Assembly: GCA_014621425.1 (NCBI GenBank)
Contig: JAANBB010000046.1
Location: 104,295 to 168,294 of the forward strand
Origin: Cylindrodendrum hubeiense
Lineage: Eukaryota; Ascomycota; Sordariomycetes; Hypocreales; Nectriaceae
DNA length: 64,000 nucleotides
Direction: 5' to 3'
Part shown: positions 12,227 through 26,364 of the stretch, piece after piece
Layout of the letters: each line of letters starts with the position of its first letter
How positions within the stretch are numbered: the first letter of the stretch is position 1
Notes under the pieces: generated by a model
What the model was told of the DNA's origin: nothing
Seen by the model: the letters and a program-made list of their open reading frames with translations, nothing else
Database searches by the model: none
Translations under genes and position numbers: made by a program

Positions 12227-12947
12227 GGCTGACATTTTAAAAGAATAGACCGATATTTTAGACTACGTGACTGGTGAGCTGTGACCATAGATACCATAAT
12301 GTTAATTTCACGAGCGTTTGTTTGCCACAAGCTTGCGGCTTGTCAACCAGCCTGTTCTCTAGACCAAAATTTGCATAGGGGAGACTTACGTGTTTGGTCA
12401 GATATAAAATCTGGTTGCGAAACCAGTGGCAAATTTGATCTTGAATATGATTTGGATGTCTTGGATGCCATTCTAGCATTTACGAATCAAGTGCTCGTAA
12501 GATTTTGTCGACAACCCATGGACTGTAAGAAGATTGCTTACCCGTGCCAGGGACCGCATCAAACGTGAAAAATATTTGGAACCCCGAATCCCATGAAACC
12601 TGCCTCTGTTTGGCCCTACAATGTACCCCAATAATCTTGACTAATTTTAGCAGAGAATTTAATCACTTAATGATGCCGTGTGTTCCGTGTTTTTGTATTA
12701 AGTGTCTGTCCGAAGGATCATTAAAGAATGATTCCCAGAAGTCCAATCTCGGTGGTGAGTCATTGCCCGAGCGGCGGCCAATCGTTGCCAAATCGGGCAA
12801 TCACCGTCCTGATCCCAGCTCACAGCACGACAACACTCAGCCACAGACGATGAAGCATTAAAGGCCCTATAGATCTCTCTGGGTATACTCGAAATATTCC
12901 ACAATGCAGGTCATTTCTTTAATACTTTTCGTTCTATCCTCCCCTTC
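12227..12947. other. Spacer between regulator and MFS gene, no gene seen
   Basis: This is the 3' flank of the regulator and the promoter of the MFS gene. Only short open frames without recognisable similarity are present. Confidence 0.6.
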
Positions 12948-14688
12948 ATGGTCAAAATGTCTAGACGAGCCTCGACTGAGGACCAGGCCACCACTGGCCC
13001 TGTCCAGACGGACACCGCTGAGAAAAAAAGGGTGAAGCAGGATGATACTGAGTATCCCGGCATCTATAAGCGAGTTGTTATCATGGTTTCACTCTATCTG
13101 GCCATGTTCTTGATAATTCTTGTAATTTCCTTACCCTTCTGCAAATGATGACAACAAGAGCTGCCACTTACATGTCCAGGACGGGAATATCATCGCGACA
13201 GCTATCCCCCGAATAACAGACGAATTCCACTCAATTAGCGACATTGGCTGGTATGGCTCCGCTTACCTCCTCACCACCTGTACTTTCCAACTCCTCATGG
13301 GCAAAATCTACAAGTTCTACCCGGCCAAGCCCGTCTTTCTCGCTGGCATTATACTCTTCGAAGTCGGTTCCGCCATCTGCGGCGCAGCACCCAACTCCAA
13401 GGCTTTTATCGTCGGTCGCGCCATTGCTGGGTTGGGCGCCTCGGGGTTGTTTTCGGGAGTCATGGTCATCATGTTCAATACCATTCCATTGCAGGAGCGT
13501 CCTATGTGGCAGGGAGGTATTGGCGGTGTCTTGACTATTGGCTCTGTTATTGGGCCCCTCGTCGGTGGTACATTTACTGATAAGGTTACCTGGCGGTGGT
13601 GCTTCTACATCAACCTCCCCGTCGGTGCCGTCTCCATCCTAGTCGCACTCTTCATCCTAAAGATCCCCAACCAGAAACTCGACAAGCCCGCGGACGGCTG
13701 GATTGGCAAGGTCAAGCAGCTCGATCCTATCGGCAACTTCTGCTTCTTCCCTGGCGTTGTGTGCCTGATCCTGGCTCTACAGTGGGGAGGCACCAAGTAC
13801 CCCTGGGGCGATGCCCGCATTATCGTCCTTCTCGTTGTCTGCATCGTCTTGATTTTTGCATTTATCGGCATCCAGATCTGGAAGCAAGAGGATGGCACCC
13901 TTCCCCCTCGCCTGGTCAAACAACGCAGTATTGCTGCGGCAACGTTGTATTCCTTCTTTAATGGCGGCGGCCTGATGATCATGTCGTACTACCTTCCCAT
14001 CTGGTTCCAGGCCATCAAAAATGTCAGCGCCATTAAGTCTGGTATCATGCTGCTGCCCACGGTCCTGGCAACCATCATTGGTACCATCTCCTCTGGAATC
14101 ATCATCTCCAAGACGGGCTACTACACTCCCTTCTTCCTCCTCAGCTCCGTAATTATGCCCATTGGTGCTGGCCTCATCTCGACCTTTACGCCCACCACTG
14201 GCGCCGGCAAGTGGATTGGCTACCAAGTCATTCTGGGCCTCGGCTTCGGCTTCGGCGTGCAACAGCCCTTGAACGTTGTTCAGACCATCCTCGACAAGTC
14301 GGACATTGCGACTGGCTCCGCGCTGGTCACATTTGTGCGCTTCCTTGCCTCAGCCATCTTCCTCCCTGTCGCCGAGAACATCTTCCTCAACACGCTCGTC
14401 AAAAAGCTCACCAACTTACCCGGAATCGACCCAAAGGCCGTTACTAACGGTGGTGCCACTCAGCTAAGGCGTCTAGTCTCCGGTGACGACCTCAAGACGT
14501 TGCTAGCTGATTACAACGTCGCCATCAGGAATGTGTCATATCTGGCAATTGCCACATGCGCCGTCACCATCCTTGGCAGCGTATTCGTGGAATGGCACAG
14601 CCTGAAGGCCAGCGCGAAGAAGCAGCCTGGTGGTGATGCTGACAAGGCTGAGGAGGGGAAGGCCACTGAGGCCGATCAAAATTCTTGA
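12948..14688 (+). CDS. MFS multidrug/toxin efflux transporter, DHA14 (14-TM) type
   Basis: 560-residue major facilitator in two exons (12948-13121 and 13180-14688; 58-bp intron). The junction gives LIILDGNIIATAIPRIT, the first-helix motif of drug:H+ antiporter family 2, followed by IGWYGSAYLLT. The conserved motif C of antiporters appears as GSVIGPLVGGTFTD, with WRWCFYINLP after it. About 14 hydrophobic segments can be counted, and the C terminus is a charged tail rich in Lys, Ala and Glu. A second in-frame ATG lies at 12957. Homologues include self-protection pumps of toxin clusters and fungicide efflux pumps; they act at the plasma membrane or vesicles. It lies downstream of the Zn2Cys6 gene on the same strand. 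The family is clear; the substrate is unknown. Confidence 0.93.
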
Positions 14689-15301
14689 TCACGTTTGGTA
14701 ACTACTTCCGACCCTTCGAAGCTAACCATTTTGATGGTACTGGCTAGCACACTAGAGACTTTAACACGAGTGGGAGCAGTCGCTAGCTGGGTTTCCACTC
14801 AAGGTGGTAGCTCTGCCCAGTCTTGGGGGCGGACATCTTTTTCCTTCAATCAATACAAGTACACCATTGGCCTTGCCTTATTTTCCCTACCAAGTGGTCG
14901 CAGCAGCTCTTGGTATTATTTTTAGCCGATTACGCGACTCTACCACCAAGCCAAAGTTCTCTTGCTAAGCCACCCAGCATGCACAGTGTCCCTGGTGAAT
15001 ACATTTAGATGTGCGCCACTGCCTCCACCGACGTAGAAATGGGCAGATGAAATACTTCCATGTAACCTGCAAACTCTTCAACAGTATTGGCCAACGGCGA
15101 TGTATAATTGTAGTTGCATATTGGTTCCTGTAAATAGCTGTTTGCTTGACCAATTCCCCACTCTTAGGTCACCAATGATCTAGACACAATAACAGATACG
15201 TTATTAGACACAAAACTCAAGAAACACACATAGTCTCGCTCAGGTATATTGCAAAACACTGCTCAAAAATAACGAACTTGGAAATGTATATGCCATAAGA
15301 C
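14689..15301. other. Convergent 3' spacer, no gene seen
   Basis: This holds the terminal regions of the DHA14 MFS (+) and the UNC93-like gene (-). No coding or structured element was recognised. Confidence 0.6.
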
Positions 15302-17038
15302 TCAAACAGTAACATTCTTCTCTCGGTGGCCGGGGGGGAGCACGTCTGCGAGGGAGTTGTCGGTCCCCTTAAGATCATCCTCAGTGGCAATATGGTCGCG
15401 GATCTTGAGGAGAATAACCGGAGCGGCACAAATAAGCGATGCGGAGAGCAAGGCCCAGTTGCTAATAAATTCCGCCCGGAAAGAGAGCTTGCGAGCATCG
15501 AGGTTGTTGACAACAGCGGCTCCAGCGGATTGAATACCCTTGTAGAAACCGACAAAGTTTGCAGAGCGGCGGCCAGAGTTGGAGAGAGCGCCCATGAACC
15601 TTCGTTTGTGAGTATTGTGTAGACAGAATATCAGGGATTGAAGGACATACCAGTAGACTGTGGCTTGCCAGGCAGCGTCGTAAAACCCATAGAAGATGTA
15701 GAGGAACATGGGCCCAACATAGCCGGAGTCAGTCCAGTCAGTTGCTTGAAAAGACGGGTCGGCAACGGTGGCGCGAGTATATGTCTTCTCATAGGCATAA
15801 CCACCACCCCAAATGGCAAATGTAAGAACAAAAAGAACACCAAGGGCTGCCTTGGCGCGTACCGTACGAGGAATACGCTCTATATCAAGGAGATATCCCC
15901 AGATACCGGCGGCAAAAATTTGTGCAAGCCAGTACAGGAGACTGTTGAGGGCCTTGGTTCGAGTATCAAAGTGGGCACCATTTACCGCATTCTGCTGGTA
16001 GACGTAGAACCAATTAGACGAGAAGAACATGGGAAAGAGGAACAGCACGAATGGCTCAAATTTGAGCGTTTCGTAAAGCCCCAATAGTTCACTCTGCCAG
16101 GTAGGGTTCTTCATCAAAATGACCCGGGTGCCGTCTTTGCGGATAATGTCATTCGCATTGCAAAGAGTGAGTGCAAGAAGAGCTCCGAAGAACATGAGTG
16201 CGATGAAGCCAATGTAGGTGCCGTCGGTGACTGTTACGTTCGCCTTGATATTGATGTTTTCGCCAAGAGGAATCTAGATAGAATATTAGGAATTGGTCCA
16301 CATTACAAAGTTGCCTCTACAAGTAACTCGAAAAGGCTGGCGTTGGGTATGATCGAGGGAAGACTTACCAAGCTTCCAATAACAGCTCCCATATTGAAGA
16401 TTCCCCAGAACCAGGCAAAGTAGTGGCCCTTCTGATCCTCGTTTGGATACGAAATCATGATGGTGCCTTGGGCTGTCCACAGCATAGCTGCGCAGATACC
16501 AAGCCACGCACCGGCGAAGAGGTTGAAGCCCGGAACATGATGGTGCACCGATACTAACAAGCTGATGGCGTAAAGACCGTATCCGACTCCTCCAAAGGCC
16601 AGTGTTAGTTTCACGCCGAGCCTATTCACGAAGGTTCCGCCAAAGAAGCCGAAGACAGCAAATGTGCTGTACAGGGCTGTGTTCTGTGATACGCAGCGGT
16701 GAGCAGGAGCATGCCGGCGTCGTCAGAGTCTCACTCACCATGTTGTCAGCCAACGTCGCGTCCGTTTTGCCACCCCCTCCCATGCCGCCCAGCGCGTTGA
16801 ACATGCCGGGGCACATGAAGCACACAAAGGCCACCATGCCCAGCTGGATCTTTGGCGACGCATACCAGGGAAGCGTGTGGCCGAAGATGCGGTACTGTCG
16901 ATACTTCCATCCTGGAGGCAGGTCTACCACACCGGTTGAATGGTTGAATAATGGATCGTCGTTGTCGTTGTCGTACGCGACAGCTTCCGGGTTGGCGACC
17001 GGGACGGACTGGCCCGCGACGGGCGTGTTGAAGGACAT
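15302..17038 (-). CDS. UNC93-like (DUF895) MFS membrane protein
   Basis: 511 residues in four exons: 17038-16739, 16683-16369, 16273-15651 and 15599-15302 (introns 55, 95 and 51 bp), all in phase. A ~60-residue hydrophilic N terminus is followed by about 11-12 hydrophobic segments. Marks of the fungal UNC-93/DUF895 family are CFMCPGMFNALGGMGGGG in the first helix region, then TQ/TAQGTIMISYP, WGIFNMGAVIGS and SGRRSANFVGFYKGIQSAG. Fungal members are plasma-membrane proteins of unknown substrate, some linked to metal or ion homeostasis or drug response. It is convergent with the DHA14 MFS and may be part of the same transport-rich block. The family assignment is good; the role is not known. Confidence 0.88.
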
Positions 17039-19849
17039 GGCTGGCGTTCTCTAGGTATCAGGGAGCGTCTGGACCTCTGGGCGACCGTGGCTTACGGTGG
17101 AGGGGAATATTTGTCTATTTAATAATTCATCGACATCTCGGCTACAGTAACAGTAAAATCCATCCATCTAAAGTTGTAACGTATTATGCAGATCAGCTCA
17201 AAATTAGAAAGTTCCTGCGAAACGGGTAAGGATCCGCCTACCCCAACGGCCTTAAAATGCGGCTATGGCGGCACCATATCAAGCAGGCCAGCAGTGACCA
17301 ACAGCCCTGGGGGCGATCGCAGTGCCTCTATTCGCCAGCCTACGATGCGTCACGTTACATAGGAATGCAGTATGCGGGGAGGATGGCAGGATGGCCCCCA
17401 AATAGCGACAGCTGAATGCCGGCTGGGAGCGGGATGGAGCTGATTGGGCTGGCCGTGTCTCCCCATGCTGCTCAGCCTGGACGGCAGTGTTGGCGAGGGC
17501 GCAGAGGAAGACAACCAAACACAGCCAAGACGCGGCCCGTTGTGGCGCAGGAGAGTTGAAGGCTCACAAAGTGCAATAGTTGCCGATAAACCAACAAAAA
17601 GGCCGGCAAAGAGACTGACACGTAAGCATTCTGCGGCAAAAGTGCACTGCGTAACCGTCTTTTCACCGCCTGAGCAAGATCACGTCAGCTCCAGGTCAGC
17701 CACCGATGCAGCCCTCTGAGTCCAAGTCATACCACTGCGTTGCACCACAGATAAGGCTGGCAAGTATCTCACCACAAATCTGCCGCATCCAGGTATTAAT
17801 TACCTTGCCGGTCCCGTGGCCAGAACCCCGACCACTGTTACCCCTCGATAGGGCCCTCAGCCCACACACCCATGACGCAGCCGGAATCCTGGTACTGCCG
17901 AGAAACGCCCCCGGCCGACAGGCAGCTCAGCTCAGTCGAGCCATTTGCCGAAATGAATACGACCTACTTCCAGCTCGCGACGGTCCGGGACAGGGTATCC
18001 GTCCACGCGCGAGACGGACATCGGCGTTGGGCCTGATGTGATAGGCAGCAGGGTGACAAAGTTGAAGACAAGCTGTTGGTAACAGCCAATGCAGAACCAC
18101 CAACCAAAAATAGAATCAAGCCTGGCAACGGATGCATTTCGTTCGTTCGTTCATTCATATCCCGTGAGAGTCATCGACGCACAACACGCTAAACCGCTGC
18201 AATCACAGCAGCGACAGCGACAGCCTTGGCGGCCACTGTTTCCAACATGACACCCTCCCTTTGCTAACACTTCGCAAATGGCTACCACCAAATTCCCCGC
18301 AGATGGCGGTCGTGTTATGAGCAGTAAAGAATAAGCAAATCCATGACAGAATGATTTAGGCTTCATGACCGGATCGCTGATCCCAGCGATATCCATCCGG
18401 CCGAAGTGAAACAGCTCTGACACCGGCTCTTACTCAGTACGGGCACATTGACCCCAACTGCCAATTCTCTATACGAGAATCTCGTAAAGCCTTAATTTCA
18501 TCCAGTCAGCTTAAAACTCAATAAGGCAAAGTCAATTTTCTCCTGTGGCTTGAGCGCACTGTTCACATAGTTCAACCCATCTTAAACCACTTGCATTGAG
18601 AAAACACCCCTTCACCACAGGCAGACATGTAAGATATTAGATATCATTAATCACTCAGGTTCACTAAGCTTGGTTCAAGGTCAGGGCTCAGTGCACTTAG
18701 TGAGTGGAGGGCGAGTAGGGCCATCACCCCATGTCTGAGATGCGCAGAGGTAGCGACAAGTTCCGTCTAGACTCATCATAAAACACAATAATGGCTGCAT
18801 TGCGGCGCTGTGCACTGTGCATTAGCGTCAGCATAGACCGAGTCTCGGAACTTATTAACCAAATCGTGCAAATAGAGTCATCCTGTCCCTGCCTGGGAGC
18901 CGTGTCTCACAAGCCGGATGTCAATCCGATTGGAGTCTTTTGGAATCAACTCGCATAAGCCCACACTGAAGACATGATTTACAACGGAAGTCTCGGGTCA
19001 CTTAGGGCCCGCCAGCCTCTAAGCCCTAGAATATGAGACAAGATGGAATACGAGAACAAGACATAGCCCAGTGAGACTAGCAGTCGGTAAACCCGCCACC
19101 CCTACAGCTAAACCGCCAGGCTATCTCGTATGCTGCACCTACTCCCCTAGCCTTCGCCGTATTCTTGATCACTGAAACTGCCGTTGAGAAGCCAAAGATA
19201 ATGTCACATCACCGTGGATGAGATTAATTGGAGTTGGTAAACGAACGTGATCCACTTATACGATGTTGAGGACAACGCCAAAGACAAGGGGCGTACTAGC
19301 CTTTCAGTTTTGTTGTAGGCTCAGCCCTGTAATATATCGAGGGTCATCCGGAATATGTTTGCCCAAAGGATTGCACTTCTCTTTGCAATACACTGTTGAG
19401 GCAGCCCGTCTCTCGGAGTGAGGGACGAGGAGTATATACGTGGATGCCAACAACTCGCCTGATGCAATGAGATTAGCTCATTGGTGGTACCCGGCCAAGT
19501 AGAACCCAAGAAACAAACATCCCTACTCCGAAACCTCCTAAAAATCAACATGGAACTCGCTGAGGGCTCTTTAATACACGTAGAGTTGACACAACGCATC
19601 CAATCCGATGTCAGGTGATATGATTCAGACACTTACTTCACTCTGCTCACTGTCACATTTAACCCATGTACAAGCAGGTTATCAGCGTGGCAACAAAGCG
19701 GATACTTCAAAATCCCAAGGCTATTAGAGAGTCACCACACTGAGATGTGGAAATGGCAGTATTTTCATTCAGTAGGTGCGCCAGCGTACTAGATTGTAAA
19801 AAGACTACCAGATGTTGAAGGTTAGAATAAACCAATTGACAGAGTAAAA
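17039..19849. other. 2.8 kb spacer, no gene seen
   Basis: This contains the promoter of the UNC93-like gene and the 3' flank of the sugar transporter. Open frames reach at most about 110 codons and overlap each other in several frames without family motifs. A short inverted repeat (TCACTAAG/CTTAGTGA, near 18662 and 18697) was seen, but nothing that supports an element. Confidence 0.55.
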
Positions 19850-21624
19850 TCACATGAACTTCTCCATCCCCCCTTCCATCTGAGTCCCAGCCAAATCCTC
19901 AACCTCTGGGACAGGCGCTTTGCTAAACTTCCGAGTCTTAGTCTTTGCTTCAAAGAGCAAATCAAGCTCTGCATATGTCCTTCCTTTAGTCTCAGGGACC
20001 AACAGCCAGATGACAAAGTATGATAGAGCACTTGTGCCTGCAAAAAAGAAACCAATCTTGCCACCCCAATTCGCTTCATCGGTATTGTACATGTAAGGCG
20101 TAAAGAATCCAAAGGCCCAGAAGGCAATACACTGGGCAGCGAGGCCAATTCCAGCAGACTTTGACCGAAGGCGTACGCAAGAAATTTCAGAGCTAATGAC
20201 TGGCACAGCACTTGCCACACCAAAGCTATTGAAGAATCCAAAGAGCAGAAGAGCAACTCCCACAAACCTGAAAACCAACATTAGCAAAAGTGGATACTAG
20301 CCACGAGCAGAAAACTTACCAGTTAGCCGCCGAGGTCTTAAAGCAGCCTGCAACACCCATTCCTACCCACGCGCAACAATCCAGGGCAATACTGAACAGG
20401 ATCATAGTCCGGCGCCCAAATCTCGGAATGGTATACCATGAAGCCATGTTAACAACCATGTTGGAGGCAATACCAACTAGGTTTACCATGAGGGAGTATT
20501 TAGCAGACATGCCGGCCATGAGCAGAAAGTAGGCACCATTCGAGACGAGAGCGATGCCGACGAATTGTTGAAGGATATTGAGGATGACAATGATGTAAGT
20601 TCTGCGAAAATTAACTCCTTGGAAGCACTCCCAGTACGTAGGGGGACCTTGGGTCTCCAATAAGCCTTCGTCTTCGTGTGCCACTGTAGCCTGGATTTTC
20701 TGAAGCATATTTTCGCCACTGGTCCCGAGTCTTTGCAAAGACTTTTGGGCATCCTCGAATCGATCTTGGGAGACTAGCCAAACAGGGCTCTCCGGCAGGC
20801 AAATAAATGCAAGGATCGAGACCCCGCCAAACGCCCACTGTGTGGCGAAAGGTATTTGATATGCGGATGTATTCATGTTGCTGATTTGACCGAACACAAC
20901 TGCCATCGCCAACAGGTGACCCAGAGACTGTTGATAGGATTAGTATCTCCTCAAAGGAACAAAGCCCATGATACTAACAACGTTGAAGGCATAGAAGCCA
21001 AGAATAACACCTCGAAGATTTCTAGGCGCAATCTCAGAGATGTATGTCTGGCAGGTGGACATGAGGACACCACAGCCCATGCCGACAACAATCTTGGCAA
21101 ACAAAAACAAACCCCGTCGGTGATCCTGATCGATCGGCATTCCGGAAGTGTACGACGCAGCGGTTCCAATAAGGCCCAGAATCCCCCCGAGGAGGAAATT
21201 TGCTCGGCGACCAAACCGATCCTGGAACCAGCCGGCGAATATTGAACCGCCTGCAGCGCCTGCTTGCACGAGGCCGTTCCATAGACCTAGCCAAAGAGCT
21301 GGTAAGACGTACGACCCAGCGATGTTGTCCCCGAAATCCATCCTGTCGATTATGGTTAGCACATGGCTAGCAGATCAGTGCGAGAACGGATGACGCAGGA
21401 TTCTCTTACCGAAATCGTAGTAGGGCAGAAATTGCACCAACAATCACCATATCATATCCAAACATGAGCGGCCCTATGTTTGCAATGGTTGCGTATAGAA
21501 TCAGTTTAGGATGGGAGAAAATGGTCTGCCACGGTTTTTCAACCGGGTGTATCTCCTGGGGGAGTTGCTCTTGATGAGACATTGCTATCTCGACGGATGA
21601 TTTCGCACGAGTGTCTAGTGCCAT
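19850..21624 (-). CDS. MFS sugar porter (glycoside/hexose transporter)
   Basis: 534 residues in four exons: 21624-21410, 21342-20979, 20927-20320 and 20267-19850 (introns 67, 51 and 52 bp). The sugar porter signatures are in order: MFGYDMVIVG in helix 1, WFQDRFGRR in loop 2-3, PESPVWLV after helix 6, IPRFGRR in loop 8-9 and PETKGRTYAELD after helix 12. About 12 hydrophobic segments fit. The acidic C-terminal tail is cytoplasmic in this family. The gene is divergent from a beta-glucuronidase gene with an 847-bp shared promoter, which suggests uptake of glucuronides or related glycosides by proton symport. Substrate assignment rests only on this neighbour. It resembles the maltose/alpha-glucoside-type branch more than pure hexose carriers, but that is uncertain. 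Confidence 0.92.
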
Positions 21625-24283
<2,659 letters not shown>

Positions 24284-25281
24284 TTTAGGCCATGATATTC
24301 CTTTAACTTGCCAAAACTATGCGTTGATTTATAATTGATCCCAGACCAGTGTTTTAGAATTGGCAAGCTTTGAATTGGTCAACCGCAGTGGTCGGGAATT
24401 GTGACTTGGCCTGGATTTGATGGATTGAAATTGGAAAGTCAAGATCTAACAGGCATTGTTAATATCAATCAATATTTATCCCTATCTGTCAGCCCATCTT
24501 GATCTCAGCTGGATGCTGTAAATTCCGATAAGAGATAGGTAAATGCGTTGTGATAGAGTCAGGCCTCCGCGCAGGCCCCGCAACCTTTGCATTAAATGTC
24601 AGTGCAACAAGTTAGTGGCCATGATCCCTCCTCAGTAGAGCTCCCTACTGAGTAAAGCTCCTCGCCAAGGAAAGCAGAGGATATCATTGGCCTGGAATAG
24701 ACTTCGCGGCCGAATATTCCACCGTCGGGCCAATTAGGCCGTGTCAACGCCATTTTCTCGGCGCAATTTTGGCCCGATTCATCCCCGCCAGAATACGAAA
24801 AATAATGCTCCCTGGTTCATTCTGCTGTTTGGGCTGACGAGTCCAACGGAGTGTGCCGTTGAGCATCATCTCAGTGATCCCAACGTGTAATAATATCATC
24901 ATACTCAATATGCAGCATTCATGGGGCATTTTATTTATCACACAAAATACAATAGTACTGAATAATTTTATGGAATGAACGGACTCGGACGGGCATTCAT
25001 CCGATGAAAATGCTCCGGTGGGACTAATCTAATATTCAAGACCGCTCCGTCGGGTGTGCTCTAAATCGCTCCGGTGGACTTGATTATAATCGCTCCGCTG
25101 CGTTGGGTTATAATCACGCCGTTAGATTCATTAATCATCTCCGCTCCGTTGGATTCAGAGTCAAAGTCCGCAGAAACTTTAACTCAGACTCTAATAATCC
25201 TAAGCCATAAAAGATTGAGATCGCGGCGTTGCTTCTTGTAGAAATGTAAACCACAGCACAATCAACAATTAACAATTCATC
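24284..25281. other. AT-rich spacer with SDR promoter motifs
   Basis: No gene is seen. Its right part holds the TCCG-Y-GGA-like motif series listed separately. Confidence 0.6.
25012..25153. promoter_or_regulatory. Series of CGCTCCG(G/T)(T/C)GG(A/G) motifs upstream of SDR gene
   Basis: Copies occur at 25014 (TCCGGTGGG), 25046 (TCCGTCGGG), 25070 (TCCGGTGGA), 25094 (TCCGCTGCG), 25118 (GCCGTTAGA) and 25145 (TCCGTTGGA), mostly separated by TAATC-rich sequence at 24-32 bp steps. Two copies fit TCCRNYGGA exactly, the site type bound by Lys14-like Zn2Cys6 factors. The last copy is 129 bp before the SDR start codon. Confidence 0.5.
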
Positions 25282-26169
25282 ATGGCCTCCAAACGAACAA
25301 TCCTCATTACCGGCTGCTCAGACGGCGGCCTGGGCTCAGCCCTCGCCCTCACCTTCCACAAGTCCGGATGGCGTGTCTTTGCATCGGCCCGCAACCTGTC
25401 AAAGCTAAAACAAGCCACAGCCGCAGGCATCGAGACTATAGAATTGGACGTCAACTCGGAGGAGTCCATTGCAGCCAGTGTTCTCAAAGTCCAAGAGCTC
25501 ACGGGCGGCTCGCTCGATGTTCTCCTGAACAATGCCGGCGCAGGGTACTCGATGCCGCTTCTGGACCTCGACATGGACAAAACCCGCGATTTGTTCGACC
25601 TCAACGTCTTTTCACTCATCACCATGACACGCGCCTACTTCCCTCTCCTGCGGAAGTCGACTCGTAAACCCATGCTGGTCAACAATACCTCGGTCGTGTC
25701 CATAAGCGCTGGTGCTGTCCCGTTCCAAGGAGCGTACAACGCGTCCAAGGCGGCTGCAGCGGGTCTCACCGAGGCCTACCGAGGCGAGCTTGCGCCATTT
25801 GGCATCAAGGTGGTCAACATGATGACTGGCATTGTGCGGTCGCACTTCTTCGACAACGCGCCTAGTGTCACATTACCGCCCAACTCGGTCTATAACGTGG
25901 CGAAGGAAGTCATCGAGAAGGCCATGTCAGGCGAGGAGGCTGCCGTCCTTGGCACCGACCCCTTCAAGTGGGCGGAGGGAGTTGTCAAGGATCTCGAGAA
26001 GCGTAACCCCCCACATTGGGTATGGCAAGGTCAATATGCGTCGCTTGTGCGAGTTAGCTCCCTGCTGCCGATCGGAATGATGGATGGCTTTATGAAGAGC
26101 AAACTGGGATTAGATGTGCTGGAGCGCAACATTCAAGAGCAGGGGAAAGCGAACAAGGGGTCGTCTTAA
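25282..26169 (+). CDS. Short-chain dehydrogenase/reductase, Ayr1-like
   Basis: Intronless, 295 residues, classical SDR. The nucleotide-binding motif is TGCSDGGLG at ~10-18, followed by ASARN (NADPH-type Arg after beta 2), LDVNSEES, NNAGAGY and a catalytic NTSVVS serine with YNASK tyrosine and lysine (~Tyr152, Lys156). The C-terminal third, with PPHWVWQGQYA and a hydrophobic stretch, resembles fungal NADPH-dependent 1-acyldihydroxyacetone-phosphate reductases (Ayr1), which act at lipid droplets or ER. Many fungal members of this group have other carbonyl substrates, so the exact reaction is open. It lies downstream of beta-glucuronidase on the same strand but with a 1-kb spacer and its own motif-rich promoter, so co-regulation is possible but not shown. 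Confidence 0.9.
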   Translation: MASKRTILITGCSDGGLGSALALTFHKSGWRVFASARNLSKLKQATAAGIETIELDVNSEESIAASVLKVQELTGGSLDVLLNNAGAGYSMPLLDLDMDKTRDLFDLNVFSLITMTRAYFPLLRKSTRKPMLVNNTSVVSISAGAVPFQGAYNASKAAAAGLTEAYRGELAPFGIKVVNMMTGIVRSHFFDNAPSVTLPPNSVYNVAKEVIEKAMSGEEAAVLGTDPFKWAEGVVKDLEKRNPPHWVWQGQYASLVRVSSLLPIGMMDGFMKSKLGLDVLERNIQEQGKANKGSS

Positions 26170-26364
26170 TGTGTTACGATAGGTTCCAGAGAGCAAGATG
26201 TGTAGGATGATATCAGTAACGGGGACTTAGGGTCAAGTAATTATTATGTATTTCCAAATTTAGTTTTAGATGGTGTAGAATGCACGGCTGTATAATTTTA
26301 GAATAATGCAAAGCTCGATGCCTTTTAGCATCAATTAACTTTTCTCGCCGGTTGCAGGGTGCTA

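Noticed and set aside
18655..18715. Inverted repeat TCACTAAG/CTTAGTGA as a hairpin element
   Set aside because: Eight-base arms over ~30 bp are expected by chance in 64 kb.
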